Shown: positions 45,173 through 53,977, counted from the first letter of the stretch. The stretch is DNA of 61,691 nucleotides from Terriglobia bacterium (GCA_025363475.1 JANYDS010000021.1:1-61691), one strand, 5' to 3'. A program made the numbers and translations. The notes: generated by a model not told the origin, from the sequence alone.

Positions 45173-45935
45173 TTACCCTCGTACCAGTCTGTTCACCGGC
45201 AAAAACCCGCCGCACAATACCCGCCTCTGAACCCTTCACGATGCGAACTTCCTGCACGCCATGCTCCACCGCATCCATCGCCGAATTCAGCTTGGCCTGC
45301 ATGCCGCCCGTAGCGACTTCCGTATCGATCAGCGAACGGCACTCCGCCGCAGTCAGCACCGGAATCAGCGCCTTTTCTGCGTCCAGAACCCCCGCCACAT
45401 CAGTCAGAAACACCAGCCGGTCCACCTGCCAGTTATATGCAACAGCCACAGCCATGGAATCGCCATTCACATTAAACACTTCCCCGTGAATGCCACCCGC
45501 GATGCAAGCGACCACAGGCATATAACCCGCGCCCGAAAGCGTAGCGAGCAAGCGCGAATCCGAAGCCACTACCTTGCCCACAAAGCCCAGTTCCGGGTCC
45601 AGCTGGTCCGCCGTCGCCAGCCCTGCATCAATCCCGGTAAGCCCCACCGCCAACGCCCCGGCCGCACACAACGAAGCCACCAGCTGCGTGTTTACTGACC
45701 CTGCCAGAACTTTCAAAACCGCGTCAATCGTCTCATCCGTCGTCACCCGCAGCCCGCGCACAAAAGTGCTCGTCACGCCGCGTTCTTCCAGAAAACGCGT
45801 CATCTGTTTGCCGCCGCCATGAACCACCGTCACCGTAACGCCGGATGCCGCTACTTCGGCAATCTGCGCCGCAATATCATTGCGCGAAGCCGCATCATCC
45901 AGCAGACTCCCGCCGATCTTAATTAACGCCTTCAC
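45165..45935 (-). CDS. argB: Acetylglutamate kinase
   Basis: The 256-residue amino-acid kinase phosphorylates N-acetylglutamate in arginine biosynthesis. It starts at GTG 45935, overlapping the argC stop by 4 bases. Motifs include MKALIKIGGSLLDD, VVHGGGKQM, VTTDETIDAVLKVLAGSVN and VEHGVQEVRIVKGSEAG near the end. It lacks the N-terminal helix of arginine-inhibited enzymes, so it may not be feedback-regulated that way. Confidence 0.95.
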   Translation of the reverse strand: MKALIKIGGSLLDDAASRNDIAAQIAEVAASGVTVTVVHGGGKQMTRFLEERGVTSTFVRGLRVTTDETIDAVLKVLAGSVNTQLVASLCAAGALAVGLTGIDAGLATADQLDPELGFVGKVVASDSRLLATLSGAGYMPVVACIAGGIHGEVFNVNGDSMAVAVAYNWQVDRLVFLTDVAGVLDAEKALIPVLTAAECRSLIDTEVATGGMQAKLNSAMDAVEHGVQEVRIVKGSEAGIVRRVFAGEQTGTRVIA

Positions 45936-46936
45936 GACAACCCCGCCGTCTCGTCAAAGCCCAGCGCCAGATTCAAATTCTGAATCGCCTGACCCGCCGC
46001 GCCTTTCACCAGATTGTCGATAGCGCTGACCACAATGCAACGCCCGGTCGCCGGATCAGCCACCACCCCGATATCACAGAAATTCGTATGCGCGACAGCA
46101 TGCAGATCGGGCACGCTCCCCGCCTGATACAGCCGGATAAACGGCTCATCCGCATACTGCGCCGAATAGACATCCATAATCTCCGCCGCCGTGACCGGCT
46201 TCCAAGCCCGGAAATAAATCGTCTCCAGAATGCCGCGGTCAATCGGAATCAGCTGCGCCGTGAAACTAAACTCTGCTTCTTCCAGCCCGCTGTTCATCAG
46301 CACTTCCGGCACATGCCGATGATTGAAAAACGAGTACGCCGAAAAATTCTCAGTCACTTCGCAAAAGCTGTTCTTCAAAGTCGCTTTGCGCCCGGCCCCG
46401 CTAACACCACTCTTTGCATCGCAGATCACGCCCGCCTTGCGGTCAATCAAACCCGCCGCCAACAAAGGCCGCAGCGCCAGATTTGCCGCCGTCGGATAAC
46501 AACCGGGATTCGAAATCAACCGGGCCCCGCGCACTGAATTCCGATAGAATTCCGGCAAACCATAAACTGCCGAAGCTAGTAAATCCGCAGCCGTGTGCTC
46601 TTCTTTATACCAGGCTTTGTAGAGTGCAGGAGTGCGCAAGCGGAATGCTCCGCTCAGGTCAACCACCACAGCCCCAGCCGCCAGAAACTTCGGAGCCAGC
46701 TCCATTGAAACTTCAGGAGCCGTACAAAGCAGCACCGCCCGCAGGCCTTCCGCAGCAACCGAATTAGCCGAAGCCGGAGCACGCCGCACGGAGGCTTTTC
46801 TCAAAAGCTTCAACCCGTCCACATCGGCCCGGTGCTCTAAAAGTACAGGCTCACACTGCGGATGGCGACCCAGAATCCCCACCGCTTCCACGCCGCTATA
46901 CCCGCTGAAACCGACAACTCCGACCGAGACGCTCAT
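45932..46936 (-). CDS. argC: N-acetyl-gamma-glutamyl-phosphate reductase
   Basis: The 334-residue enzyme reduces acetylglutamyl phosphate. The N-terminal NADP fold begins VGVVGFSGYSGVEAVGIL, and the catalytic Cys lies in SNPGCYPTAANLAL. The conserved KSGVSGAGRKATL and FNHRHVPEVL follow. It is the first gene of an argCB-acetyltransferase operon. An AT-rich palindrome sits just upstream of the ATG, and no clear Shine-Dalgarno is visible between them. Confidence 0.95.
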   Translation of the reverse strand: MSVSVGVVGFSGYSGVEAVGILGRHPQCEPVLLEHRADVDGLKLLRKASVRRAPASANSVAAEGLRAVLLCTAPEVSMELAPKFLAAGAVVVDLSGAFRLRTPALYKAWYKEEHTAADLLASAVYGLPEFYRNSVRGARLISNPGCYPTAANLALRPLLAAGLIDRKAGVICDAKSGVSGAGRKATLKNSFCEVTENFSAYSFFNHRHVPEVLMNSGLEEAEFSFTAQLIPIDRGILETIYFRAWKPVTAAEIMDVYSAQYADEPFIRLYQAGSVPDLHAVAHTNFCDIGVVADPATGRCIVVSAIDNLVKGAAGQAIQNLNLALGFDETAGLS

Positions 46937-46942
46937 AATGGT

Positions 46943-46968
46943 TAATTATTCACCGCTGTGAATAATTA
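46943..46968. promoter_or_regulatory. AT-rich palindrome upstream of argC, candidate arginine-repressor site
   Basis: Perfect 11-base arms TAATTATTCAC and GTGAATAATTA are separated by CGCT. Each arm contains TGAATAATTA, close to half of the ArgR box consensus. The site begins 6 bases upstream of the argC ATG, so bound repressor would cover the translation start region. No argR gene is in the window, so the assignment rests on sequence resemblance and position. Confidence 0.5.
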
Positions 46969-46974
46969 TAACAG

Positions 46975-47373
46975 CTAGACCAGAAACGCCAGCCAGACCA
47001 GCACAGGCGCCAGTACCGTTGTCAGCAGGCAGTAGAAACACCACGCCCCCAGCTGCGCCATATCCCGAATTCCCATGACGTTGGCTATTCCTGCCACCAC
47101 TGCGATGGTCCGAAGTGAATAACGCACCCAGCCATGCACAGGTGAAACAAACGCCAGTGCGATCAGAGCCGCATACATCCCCGCCGCGATAAACCCGTCA
47201 GGAATGCCGCCAGGCCGCGCGAAGGGTGCATCCGCCACTGCCTCGCAACCACCTTTCAACAGAGGGCAGCTCATATGTTCAATTGCCCGTATCTGATACG
47301 CGCCTACGTAAAGCATGGCCGCGGCACTTACTGCTGAAAGCAGAATCAGCCACGACCGTACCGACAGTCTCAT
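46975..47373 (-). CDS. Vitamin K epoxide reductase (VKOR) family protein
   Basis: From ATG 47373, which overlaps the redoxin stop as ATGA, the product is 132 residues with four hydrophobic segments. The VKOR features are present: a Cys pair region (MSCPLLKGGCEAV) after the first helix and the membrane CFYC pair (GAWCFYCLLTTV) near the C-terminus. VKOR homologues oxidise periplasmic thiol oxidoreductases using quinone. Coupling to the upstream redoxin gene suggests it reoxidises that protein or a partner. Confidence 0.88.
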   Translation of the reverse strand: MRLSVRSWLILLSAVSAAAMLYVGAYQIRAIEHMSCPLLKGGCEAVADAPFARPGGIPDGFIAAGMYAALIALAFVSPVHGWVRYSLRTIAVVAGIANVMGIRDMAQLGAWCFYCLLTTVLAPVLVWLAFLV

Positions 47374-48527
47374 CGCGTTGCCGGCGCAACTACGGGAGCG
47401 TTCGGCCGCTGAAAAATAGTCGGACGCATATCCAGAGTCCACGTGAGAGGGACTTCAACCGGATTAAAACATTCCTTGTCGTTGCACGCCTGGTACTGCA
47501 GCGTCCCGTTCAACGTCAGCGTCTTTGTCCCGCGCAGCGCAGCCTGCGTCTTCAGCGTGCCGTCCAGCACTATTTCCTGAACCAGCTGGAACGGCTTTTG
47601 AAACACGGGAACTCGCTCCTTGAGCGGTTTGAAATAGTAAGTCTGCGAAGCAGAGAACTTGGCCGGCAACGCCCGCACATACTCCTGCGGGGTTATCGTA
47701 AGCGCCACAGGCTTGTATCCCGCGGCCCCCGGTGCGTATACGTGGATCCCAGGCCCGGGCGTAATATCCAGCACCAGTGAAATCCGGTTCCCCGCCGCTA
47801 TTGACGAGTCGCTGGAATACGTAGTCAGATCCAGATGCGAGCTCGAAACCTTCGTCGCCGCCACAGCCTTATCGCTTCGACCCAGTTTCACCATCAAACT
47901 GGAAACAGTATTCCGCTCAATATAAAAATCCTCAAAGAAGCGCGACGTAACCCTGCCCTTCCGGTCCAGCATGAAGGTCCCAGGAAACGCCATGCCAATC
48001 ATGATCCGGTTCGGGTTCACTTCGGAAACATACATCTTGATATCGGCTTTCACTGCCGGATCATCTTTGTTCGCGCCGAAAGCCTCTTCCGTCACGGGAT
48101 TCAAAATGCCATATCGCTTGATGGTCGATGAACCTGCATCCGACAGCAGCGGAAAAGTAATCGAACGCTGCTTACTGAACGCCGCCAGTGTCTCAACCGG
48201 ATCGTAGCTCACAGCCACCAGACCCAACCCCTTTGCCTGAATCTCCTTCAATCGTCCCTGCAACTCGACCAGTTGCGTTTTGCAGTATGGTCACCAGTCT
48301 GCGGAACGGAAGAACACCAGCATCGTTCCCTTAGGCCCGGCCACGGATTCAAGGGTCGTCACCCGTCCGTTCTGATCTTTCAGACTAAAGTCCGGCACTT
48401 TCTCGCCCACCTGCGGGCCAAGTTTCGAGACGTCAATCTTCGCGCGCGGAGTCTGCGCGAACGCGCCCGCCGCTAATAACACCAACATTGCCGAAGGAAA
48501 AATGGAAAGCCGCATAGGTGTTAACAT
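47370..48527 (-). CDS. Redoxin (AhpC/TSA-like) with DsbD N-terminal-like domain, predicted selenoprotein (Sec79)
   Basis: From ATG 48527, with GGAG 5 bases upstream, the frame reads a signal peptide and a redoxin domain up to VFFRSADW, then UGA at codon 79, then PYCKTQLVELQGRLKEI and on to a normal stop. The total is 385 residues. Cys-containing relatives read WCPYC, so the UGA sits exactly at the first redox cysteine, giving UPYC. A SECIS-like hairpin follows. The rest of the redoxin domain reaches about residue 205. Residues about 240-370 resemble the DsbD N-terminal domain, with YQACNDKECF. It is coupled to VKOR. The alternative is a nonsense mutation, but the position and hairpin argue for selenocysteine. 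Confidence 0.8.
48258..48285 (-). promoter_or_regulatory. SECIS-like hairpin downstream of the in-frame UGA
   Basis: On the minus strand, 15 bases after the UGA (48293-48291), the sequence forms a stem CAACT/AGTTG closing a five-base loop GGTCG. An outer CTG/CAG pairing lies across an internal bulge. The E. coli fdhF SECIS also presents GGUC in its apical loop. The loop begins 20 bases after the UGA here and 18 bases after it there. Folding and covariation have not been computed. Confidence 0.6.
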
Positions 48528-48555
48528 ATCATCTCCAGACGGCCTCCCCATTCTG

Positions 48556-48912
48556 CTATTGCAGCTTCAGCGTCTTAACCTTGACCGTATCGCCGTCCAT
48601 TTCGCCCGTGACGGTCACTTTAAGGTTGTCTTTCTTTTTGGTCGCTCTCAGTGCAGCCGAAGCTTTTGTATTTCCCGCCGCATCCAGCATCACGAACTTG
48701 TTATCGACCGTAAACACGCCATAGCCGCTCTTCTCGCAATCAGGCATCAGGGCGCACTTCGTGTCATGCATGGCTGCTGCTGCCTGACCGCCTTTTTCCG
48801 CTTTCATTGAGCACATCTTGTCCATCAAAATTCCGTCGACCTGTGCGGCCGAGAGCGTAAACGTGAGTCCGGCCAGCAGGATTGCAAGGCGCGGAACTGA
48901 TTGAAGTTTCAT
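48556..48912 (-). CDS. Small secreted Cys-containing protein, unknown function
   Basis: The start is placed at ATG 48912, which has AAGGAG upstream and a signal peptide (MKLQSVPRLAILLAGLTFTLSA). The 118-residue product has three cysteines in the segment MDKMCSMKAEKGGQ...CALMPDCEKSGYGVFTV, then a Lys-rich beta-strand end. Similar small exported proteins occur in Acidobacteria. It lies directly upstream of the predicted selenoprotein redoxin on the same strand. Its cysteines could make it a redox partner, but that is speculation. Confidence 0.65.
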   Translation of the reverse strand: MKLQSVPRLAILLAGLTFTLSAAQVDGILMDKMCSMKAEKGGQAAAAMHDTKCALMPDCEKSGYGVFTVDNKFVMLDAAGNTKASAALRATKKKDNLKVTVTGEMDGDTVKVKTLKLQ

Positions 48913-49039
48913 ATCGAAATTGTTCTCCTTTGCACTTCTTCGAAAGCAGTTGGCTTTCGTCAGGTGAGTGTTTGCGTGGTTCAATTCCTTACAGTTTTTT
49001 TCGTTGCTTTTGCACCCGCTTCCCGTTAGATTGAAGGTC

Positions 49040-49666
49040 TTGTCATCAGCCGCCGAAGAGTTGATCGCGCGCCTCCGCCGGCGAGACCCTGCTGCGCTTG
49101 CAGATTCTGTTCACGACCATCTCGGTCCGCTGCTCAGAGCGGCCCGCGCCATGGGCTTGTCCGCGCACGAAGCCGAAGACGTGGTGCAGGACGTCTTCAC
49201 AATATTTCTACAGAAACTCGATGCCTTTGAAGGGCGCTCACAGCTCCGAACCTGGCTGTTCGGTATTCTCCACCGCAAAGTAATGGAACACCGCCGGGCC
49301 GCATCCAGATACAGCAGGGCAGACCCCATCGATCAGGTGTTTGAAGACCGCTTCGACGCCAGAGGCAGTTGGGTGCGACCTCCGGCAGATCTGCAGCGGC
49401 TGCTGCTGTCAAAGGAAATTCACGACGTGATCAGCCTCTGCATGGAGAGTCTCTCCCCTGATCAGCGTGAAGCGTTTGTCCTGCGCGAAATCGAGGGTCT
49501 GGATACAGCCGAGATCTGTAAGATTATGGGCCTGACGATCACTAACTTTGGAGTCCAAATGCACCGCGCGCGAGCTAAGCTTCGGGAGTGTCTGGAGCGG
49601 AAGGGTTTCAGCCGCAAGCCCGCCGCATTCAGGAAGACCTGCTGGAAAAAAGGAGACGACGAATGA
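49040..49666 (+). CDS. ECF-type RNA polymerase sigma factor
   Basis: The start is placed at TTG 49040 because GAAGG lies just upstream. The frame is open further back but has no better signal. The 208-residue product has sigma region 2 (AEDVVQDVFTIFLQKLDAFEGRSQLRTWLFGILHR, in part) and region 4 (LSPDQREAFVLREIEGLDTAEICKIMGLTITNFGVQMHRARAKLRECL, in part). The following zinc-finger anti-sigma gene overlaps its stop (ATGA), so the pair forms a regulatory unit. The target is unknown. The divergent Cys-protein/redoxin/VKOR genes are obvious candidates. Confidence 0.93.
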   Translation: MSSAAEELIARLRRRDPAALADSVHDHLGPLLRAARAMGLSAHEAEDVVQDVFTIFLQKLDAFEGRSQLRTWLFGILHRKVMEHRRAASRYSRADPIDQVFEDRFDARGSWVRPPADLQRLLLSKEIHDVISLCMESLSPDQREAFVLREIEGLDTAEICKIMGLTITNFGVQMHRARAKLRECLERKGFSRKPAAFRKTCWKKGDDE

Positions 49667-49887
49667 TTTCCTGCCGGGACGTGGCCACCATAATAATGTC
49701 CGACCAGTTCGATGCGCTGCCCTGGCTGCGCCGCATGGAAATCCGCCTGCACCTGGCCATGTGTAAACTCTGCGCACGCCTGGCGAGCGACATAAAACAG
49801 TTGCGTCGCAAAGTCCGCAGCCTGGCCGACGTCCAAGTCAATCCTGATTTCGAGGCAGAGCTTGTCCGCCGTCTTTCAAAATTGTGA
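49663..49887 (+). CDS. Small zinc-finger anti-sigma factor
   Basis: The 74-residue product starts in the sigma factor stop codon. It has the anti-sigma zinc motif H-x3-C-x2-C (RLHLAMCKLCARL), preceded by an early Cys (MISCRDVATII). It has no transmembrane segment, so it is cytoplasmic, like redox-responsive ZAS proteins. It probably sequesters the sigma factor until an oxidative or metal signal disturbs the zinc site. Confidence 0.85.
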   Translation: MISCRDVATIIMSDQFDALPWLRRMEIRLHLAMCKLCARLASDIKQLRRKVRSLADVQVNPDFEAELVRRLSKL

Positions 49888-49957
49888 GACTTGGTTCTGA
49901 AAATTCAAAGCGGGTCGGAATTAAAAGTCCGGCCCGCTAAACTTCAAGACAGCTTTC

Positions 49958-50353
49958 TTACCAGCGCGGTTCGCGCCGCGGAGGCCGGGCACCACCGCCG
50001 CCACCACCACCGGGACGTCCACCACCCCCACCGCCATATCCACCGCCACCGCCACCCCCGCCGCTGCGGTTGCCGCCAAAGCCGCCACCACCGCCGCCAG
50101 TGCGCGGTTCACGCGGACGGGCTTCATTGACCGTCAATGCCCGGCCACCCAGTTCGGCACCGTTCAAAGCAGCCATCGCTTTATCCGCATCGCCGTTATC
50201 CGGCATCTCGACAAACGCGAAACCGCGCGCCTGCCCTGTTTCCCTGTCTTTCACGATTTGAACGCGATCCACCTGACCGTATGCCGAAAATGCCGCATCA
50301 AGATCCTGCTCGGTCGTCTGGAACGAGATGTTCCCGACATAAATATTCTTCAA
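49958..50353 (-). CDS. RNA-binding protein with RRM and Gly-rich tail
   Basis: The likely start is TTG 50353, because AAGGAG lies 6 bases upstream. The 131-residue product has an RRM domain (residues 1-80) with RNP2 IYVGNI and RNP1 RGFAFVEM. A Gly/Arg-rich tail of about 45 residues follows. Such proteins resemble bacterial and cyanobacterial Rbp cold-inducible RNA chaperones. The long frame upstream of the TTG lacks a start signal. The repetitive Gly codons make the C-terminal region GC-rich. Confidence 0.88.
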   Translation of the reverse strand: MKNIYVGNISFQTTEQDLDAAFSAYGQVDRVQIVKDRETGQARGFAFVEMPDNGDADKAMAALNGAELGGRALTVNEARPREPRTGGGGGGFGGNRSGGGGGGGGYGGGGGGRPGGGGGGGARPPRREPRW

Positions 50354-50571
50354 GACGTGCTCCTTCGTTGCTTCAAGGCTCTGTACTTCAATTGCAGTTG
50401 CTGTAGTTGGATTCTCTGCCAGGCAGGCAGCCGTGTTGATGTAGCGCTCATCTCGACCGGATCGTTGTTGATAAAGGCGGGCAAGGTAAGCAGTCAGCGG
50501 CATCGAACAGCCGCAATCCCATAGTACCTCTATAAATGCCGCTCTGGGAAAAGGCTAAACGAAGCGAAACG

Positions 50572-51060
50572 CTAATGTTCGGTCGCCGACCGTTGCGCCA
50601 GTTCCCCGATGATCGGCAAAACGTAAGGCTCATTATGGCTGGCCTTAACCATCATGAAGATCGAAACCCCAATGATTGCGGCTTCCAGAATGCGGTCAAG
50701 CCGTACGAAATGGTCCGGCAGTGTCATTGACAGCGGCCGCACCACCCATTGCACCACCAGCCACGCAGCGAAAAGGTACAGTCCCTGAAATGCATGAAAT
50801 CGCACCATACGGTCAGCCTTGAACTTCCGCGCAGCCAGCACGATAATCGCCGGAATCCAGCCGATCGTAGGGATGTAACAAAGGATGGAAGCAGTTCGCG
50901 GCGTCAGGCCCGACAACGGATCGGCCCCCGCTCCATTCGAGGTGGAACTTCCACCCGACCACCGGTTCCCCGAAGGCGCATCTGTTTGTTTGCCACCGCA
51001 ACTCGCGCAAAACACGTCCGTCGTGGCTGCCTGATGACCGCATTGTGTGCAGAAGGGCAT
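50572..51060 (-). CDS. Zinc-ribbon membrane protein
   Basis: The 162-residue product begins with a zinc ribbon (CTQCGHQ then CASCGGK). A Ser/Gly-rich linker and three or four hydrophobic segments follow (ILCYIPTIGWIPAIIVLAA, LYLFAAWLVVQWVV and IIGVSIFMMVKA). The membrane part resembles DUF4870-type proteins. No function is known. Confidence 0.75.
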   Translation of the reverse strand: MPFCTQCGHQAATTDVFCASCGGKQTDAPSGNRWSGGSSTSNGAGADPLSGLTPRTASILCYIPTIGWIPAIIVLAARKFKADRMVRFHAFQGLYLFAAWLVVQWVVRPLSMTLPDHFVRLDRILEAAIIGVSIFMMVKASHNEPYVLPIIGELAQRSATEH

Positions 51061-51123
51061 ATCTATTAGAGGGTACGTTACGCTACCCGGCTTTGTTCAC
51101 GCAAGCGCGTCTACACTGGTTCT

Positions 51124-51906
51124 TTGCCGCCCATCCCGCTCATCGAACTCAAACACATCACCGTCATGCGCGGCACCAGCATCGCCCTGCATGACATCAG
51201 CCTCACCATAGGGGCAGGGGAACACGTCGCCATTCTCGGCCCCAACGGCTGCGGCAAATCCACCCTGATCAAGACCATCACCCGCGAATGCTATCCTCTG
51301 GCGCGCCCGGAGACTTCCGTCGCCATCCTCGGCCGCTCACTCTGGAACGTCGTCGAACTGCGCGGCATGCTCGGCATCGTTTCCAATGATCTGATGGCGC
51401 AATGTACCCGCGAAATCACCGGCTTCGATGTCGTCCTCTCCGGCTTCTTTTCCAGCATCGGCATCTGGCCCAACCACCACGTCACAGACACCATGCGCCA
51501 ACAGGCAGCCGACGTTCTGGATCTGCTCGAAGCCCCGCAGCTCAGTCTCAAACCGGTGAGCGAAATGTCCTCCGGCGAAGCCCGCCGTTGCCTCATCGGA
51601 CGCGCCCTGGTCCACAGCCCGAAAGCCCTGCTGCTCGATGAACCTTCCACCAGCCTCGACCTTTCCGCCCAGCATGAACTCCGTGAAACGGTGCGTAAAC
51701 TGGCCTGCGCGGGCATAGGAATCCTGCTCATCACCCACCACCTGTCAGATATCGTGCCGGAAATTGACCGCGTCATTCTCATGCGCGCAGGCCGCATCGT
51801 GGCCGATGGTCCAAAAGCCGACATCCTCACCGCCGCCAGCCTGCGCGATCTCTTCGGCGTTGACGTCGAACTGGCACAGCGCGACGGCTATTACCACCTC
51901 TGGTAA
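51124..51906 (+). CDS. ABC transporter ATP-binding protein
   Basis: The 260-residue ATPase starts at TTG 51124. Walker A is GPNGCGKST, the signature is MSSGEARR, a slight variant of LSGGQ, and Walker B is ALLLDEPS. A switch His is in LLITHHLSD. It resembles iron-complex or molybdate-type ATPases, but no permease or binding-protein gene is adjacent. It may serve a transporter encoded elsewhere or act as an ATPase in another process. Confidence 0.88.
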   Translation: MPPIPLIELKHITVMRGTSIALHDISLTIGAGEHVAILGPNGCGKSTLIKTITRECYPLARPETSVAILGRSLWNVVELRGMLGIVSNDLMAQCTREITGFDVVLSGFFSSIGIWPNHHVTDTMRQQAADVLDLLEAPQLSLKPVSEMSSGEARRCLIGRALVHSPKALLLDEPSTSLDLSAQHELRETVRKLACAGIGILLITHHLSDIVPEIDRVILMRAGRIVADGPKADILTAASLRDLFGVDVELAQRDGYYHLW

Positions 51907-52139
51907 TCAGCGCGCTCTGGTATCAGCCGTTTCTGGTAATCAGCCCACAAGCTCGCCCACGTCGGCATATCCTCAACGGTTCGGGCATTCAAGACTTCCC
52001 CCGACGAAAGCGAACCGCGAGTGCCGACAGTGGGCGCACATGTTCAGAATTATAGAGCCGTTCCGCCCCCGCCTGAAATCCCCTTTTTAGTGCACGCTCT
52101 GTCACTAACTTTAGGCAGTGCGCGATCATAGCTGGTGGT

Positions 52140-52790
52140 ATGCCTGACACCGAAACAAAACCAGAGCCGCGCTGGCCTGCGCTTGTCGCGGCACTCATCA
52201 TTGGTGGCCTGTTCTATATCCTGCCCGAGCCCCTGACAGCCGGCCCGCGCTGGCTGCCCATACTGTTGGTTGTCGCCCTCATGGTTCCCGCTCTGCTCTC
52301 CCACCACGCCGGCCGCCACGATCTGGCTGCGTTTCTGGCTTACAGCGGTATGACCGTAATTACTCTCTCGCTGATCGCGTCTCTCAGCCTGCTGATCACC
52401 CGCCTGCCCAAACACCTTGACCCGCCCGGTGAACTGCTCAAAGCCGCCGGGGCCCTCTGGTCCGCCAACCTGCTGCTTTTCGCCTCATGGTACTGGCGCC
52501 TCGATGGCGGCGGCCCCACTGAACGCGATAAACGCGGCATCCACACGGACGGCGCGTTCCTCTTCCCCCAGATGCAGATGGACCCTGTGCTGAAAAAGCA
52601 AATGGGCGAAGAGGACTGGACCCCCCGCTTCATCGACTACTTGTTCCTCGCCTTCAACTGCAGCACCGCGTTTTCACCCACCGACGCACCGGTGCTCTCA
52701 CGCTGGGCGAAAGTCCTGATGATCATCCAGTCGTCGATTTCTCTGGCAACGCTGGCCTTGCTGGCCGCCCGTGCAGTGAATATCCTCTAA
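52140..52790 (+). CDS. Conserved membrane protein, unknown function
   Basis: The 216-residue product has about five hydrophobic segments: two early (ALVAALIIGGLFYIL and LPILLVVALMVPAL), a central pair, and a C-terminal helix (SISLATLALLAARAVNIL). A soluble loop with RRDGGGPTERD-like charged residues and FNCSTAFSPTDAPVLS lies between them. It resembles DUF1345-like membrane proteins. It ends convergently with the Kbl-like gene, overlapping it by 4 bases. Confidence 0.7.
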   Translation: MPDTETKPEPRWPALVAALIIGGLFYILPEPLTAGPRWLPILLVVALMVPALLSHHAGRHDLAAFLAYSGMTVITLSLIASLSLLITRLPKHLDPPGELLKAAGALWSANLLLFASWYWRLDGGGPTERDKRGIHTDGAFLFPQMQMDPVLKKQMGEEDWTPRFIDYLFLAFNCSTAFSPTDAPVLSRWAKVLMIIQSSISLATLALLAARAVNIL

Positions 52791-53977
52791 ATGCCCACGA
52801 TTCCCAGTCGCTTGCCCACACGCGCAAATACCTCCAGAGCCCGTGCCAGCTGAGCTTCCGTATGGGTCGCGCTCACAATCGTGCGTACCCGCGCTTTCCC
52901 TTTCGCCACCGTAGGGAAAGCGATCCCTGTAGCGAAAACACCCGCTTCAAACAAAGCCGCTGAGAATTGATAAGCTTTAGCCTCATCCCCCACCATCACG
53001 GGCGTAATCGGCGACTCACTGAGGCCGGTATCAAAACCCGCCTCCCTCAAGCCCTTCTTGAAATAGCGAGTGTTCTCCCACAATCGCTCAATCCGTTCCG
53101 GTTCTTCTTCCAATACATCGAACGCAGCCAGACAAGCAGCCGCAACCGCCGGCGGATGCGAAGTCGAAAACAAAAACGGCCGCGCCCGCGCATAAAGAAA
53201 CTCAATCAGATCCTTCGTTCCGCACACATACCCGCCCAGCACTCCAATCGCTTTCGACAGTGTCCCTACCTGAATATCCACGCGCCCGTGCAGCCCGAAA
53301 TGGTCAATTGTGCCGCGCCCGTTGCGACCCAGCACCCCCGAGGAATGCGCGTCATCCACCATCATTATCGCCCCGAATTGTTCCGCATGGGCCACTAGTT
53401 CCGGCAGAGGACCAATATCGCCATCCATGGAAAACACGCCATCCGTAATCACCAGCTTCCGCCCCGGCTCGCCTGCAAGCTCGCTTAGAATATTGCCCGC
53501 AGCCACATGATCCCGATGCGGATAAACATGAATCTTCGCCCGTGACAGCCGCGCCCCGTCAATAATGCTGGCGTGGTTCAACGCGTCCGAAATAATATGA
53601 TCGTCAGGCGTAAGTACCGCTGCCACAGTCCCTGCATTGGCCGCGAAACCGGACTGGAAAACCACACAAGCCTCTACGTTTTTGAACTGCGCAATCCGCC
53701 GTTCCAGCTGCATATGCAGGTCCATCGTTCCCGAAATCGTACGTACTGCCCCAGACCCAGCGCCATACTTCCGCGTAGCCGCAATCGCCGCCTCAATTAA
53801 CTTCGGATGCGTCGTCAAACCCAGATAATTGTTCGAAGCCAGATTGATAACATCATGGCCATCAAACCGCGATTCAGCCGCGCTGGGGCCTTCCAACACG
53901 CGTAGCGGCTGAAATGTCCCAGCCTGTTTCCAGTCCAAAAGCTGCTCACCAAGATAAGCCAAAGGGTCAAGTCGCAT
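52787..53977 (-). CDS. kbl: Glycine C-acetyltransferase or related alpha-oxoamine synthase
   Basis: The PLP enzyme of about 396 residues starts best at ATG 53977 (MRLDPLAYLGEQL). The alpha-oxoamine synthase features are LASNNYLGLTTHPKL, GAGSGAVRTISGTMDLHMQLE (in part), DDAHSSGVLG, and the PLP-Lys region VGTLSKAIGVLGGYV. It most resembles 2-amino-3-ketobutyrate CoA ligase of threonine catabolism. An 8-amino-7-oxononanoate synthase role cannot be excluded, since no tdh or bio genes are adjacent. Confidence 0.85.
   Translation of the reverse strand: MRLDPLAYLGEQLLDWKQAGTFQPLRVLEGPSAAESRFDGHDVINLASNNYLGLTTHPKLIEAAIAATRKYGAGSGAVRTISGTMDLHMQLERRIAQFKNVEACVVFQSGFAANAGTVAAVLTPDDHIISDALNHASIIDGARLSRAKIHVYPHRDHVAAGNILSELAGEPGRKLVITDGVFSMDGDIGPLPELVAHAEQFGAIMMVDDAHSSGVLGRNGRGTIDHFGLHGRVDIQVGTLSKAIGVLGGYVCGTKDLIEFLYARARPFLFSTSHPPAVAAACLAAFDVLEEEPERIERLWENTRYFKKGLREAGFDTGLSESPITPVMVGDEAKAYQFSAALFEAGVFATGIAFPTVAKGKARVRTIVSATHTEAQLARALEVFARVGKRLGIVGI

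Noticed and set aside
49958-50130. Plus-strand frame rich in His and Pro at 49891-50130
   Set aside because: It is the complement of the Gly-rich tail codons of the RRM protein, so the composition is a shadow.
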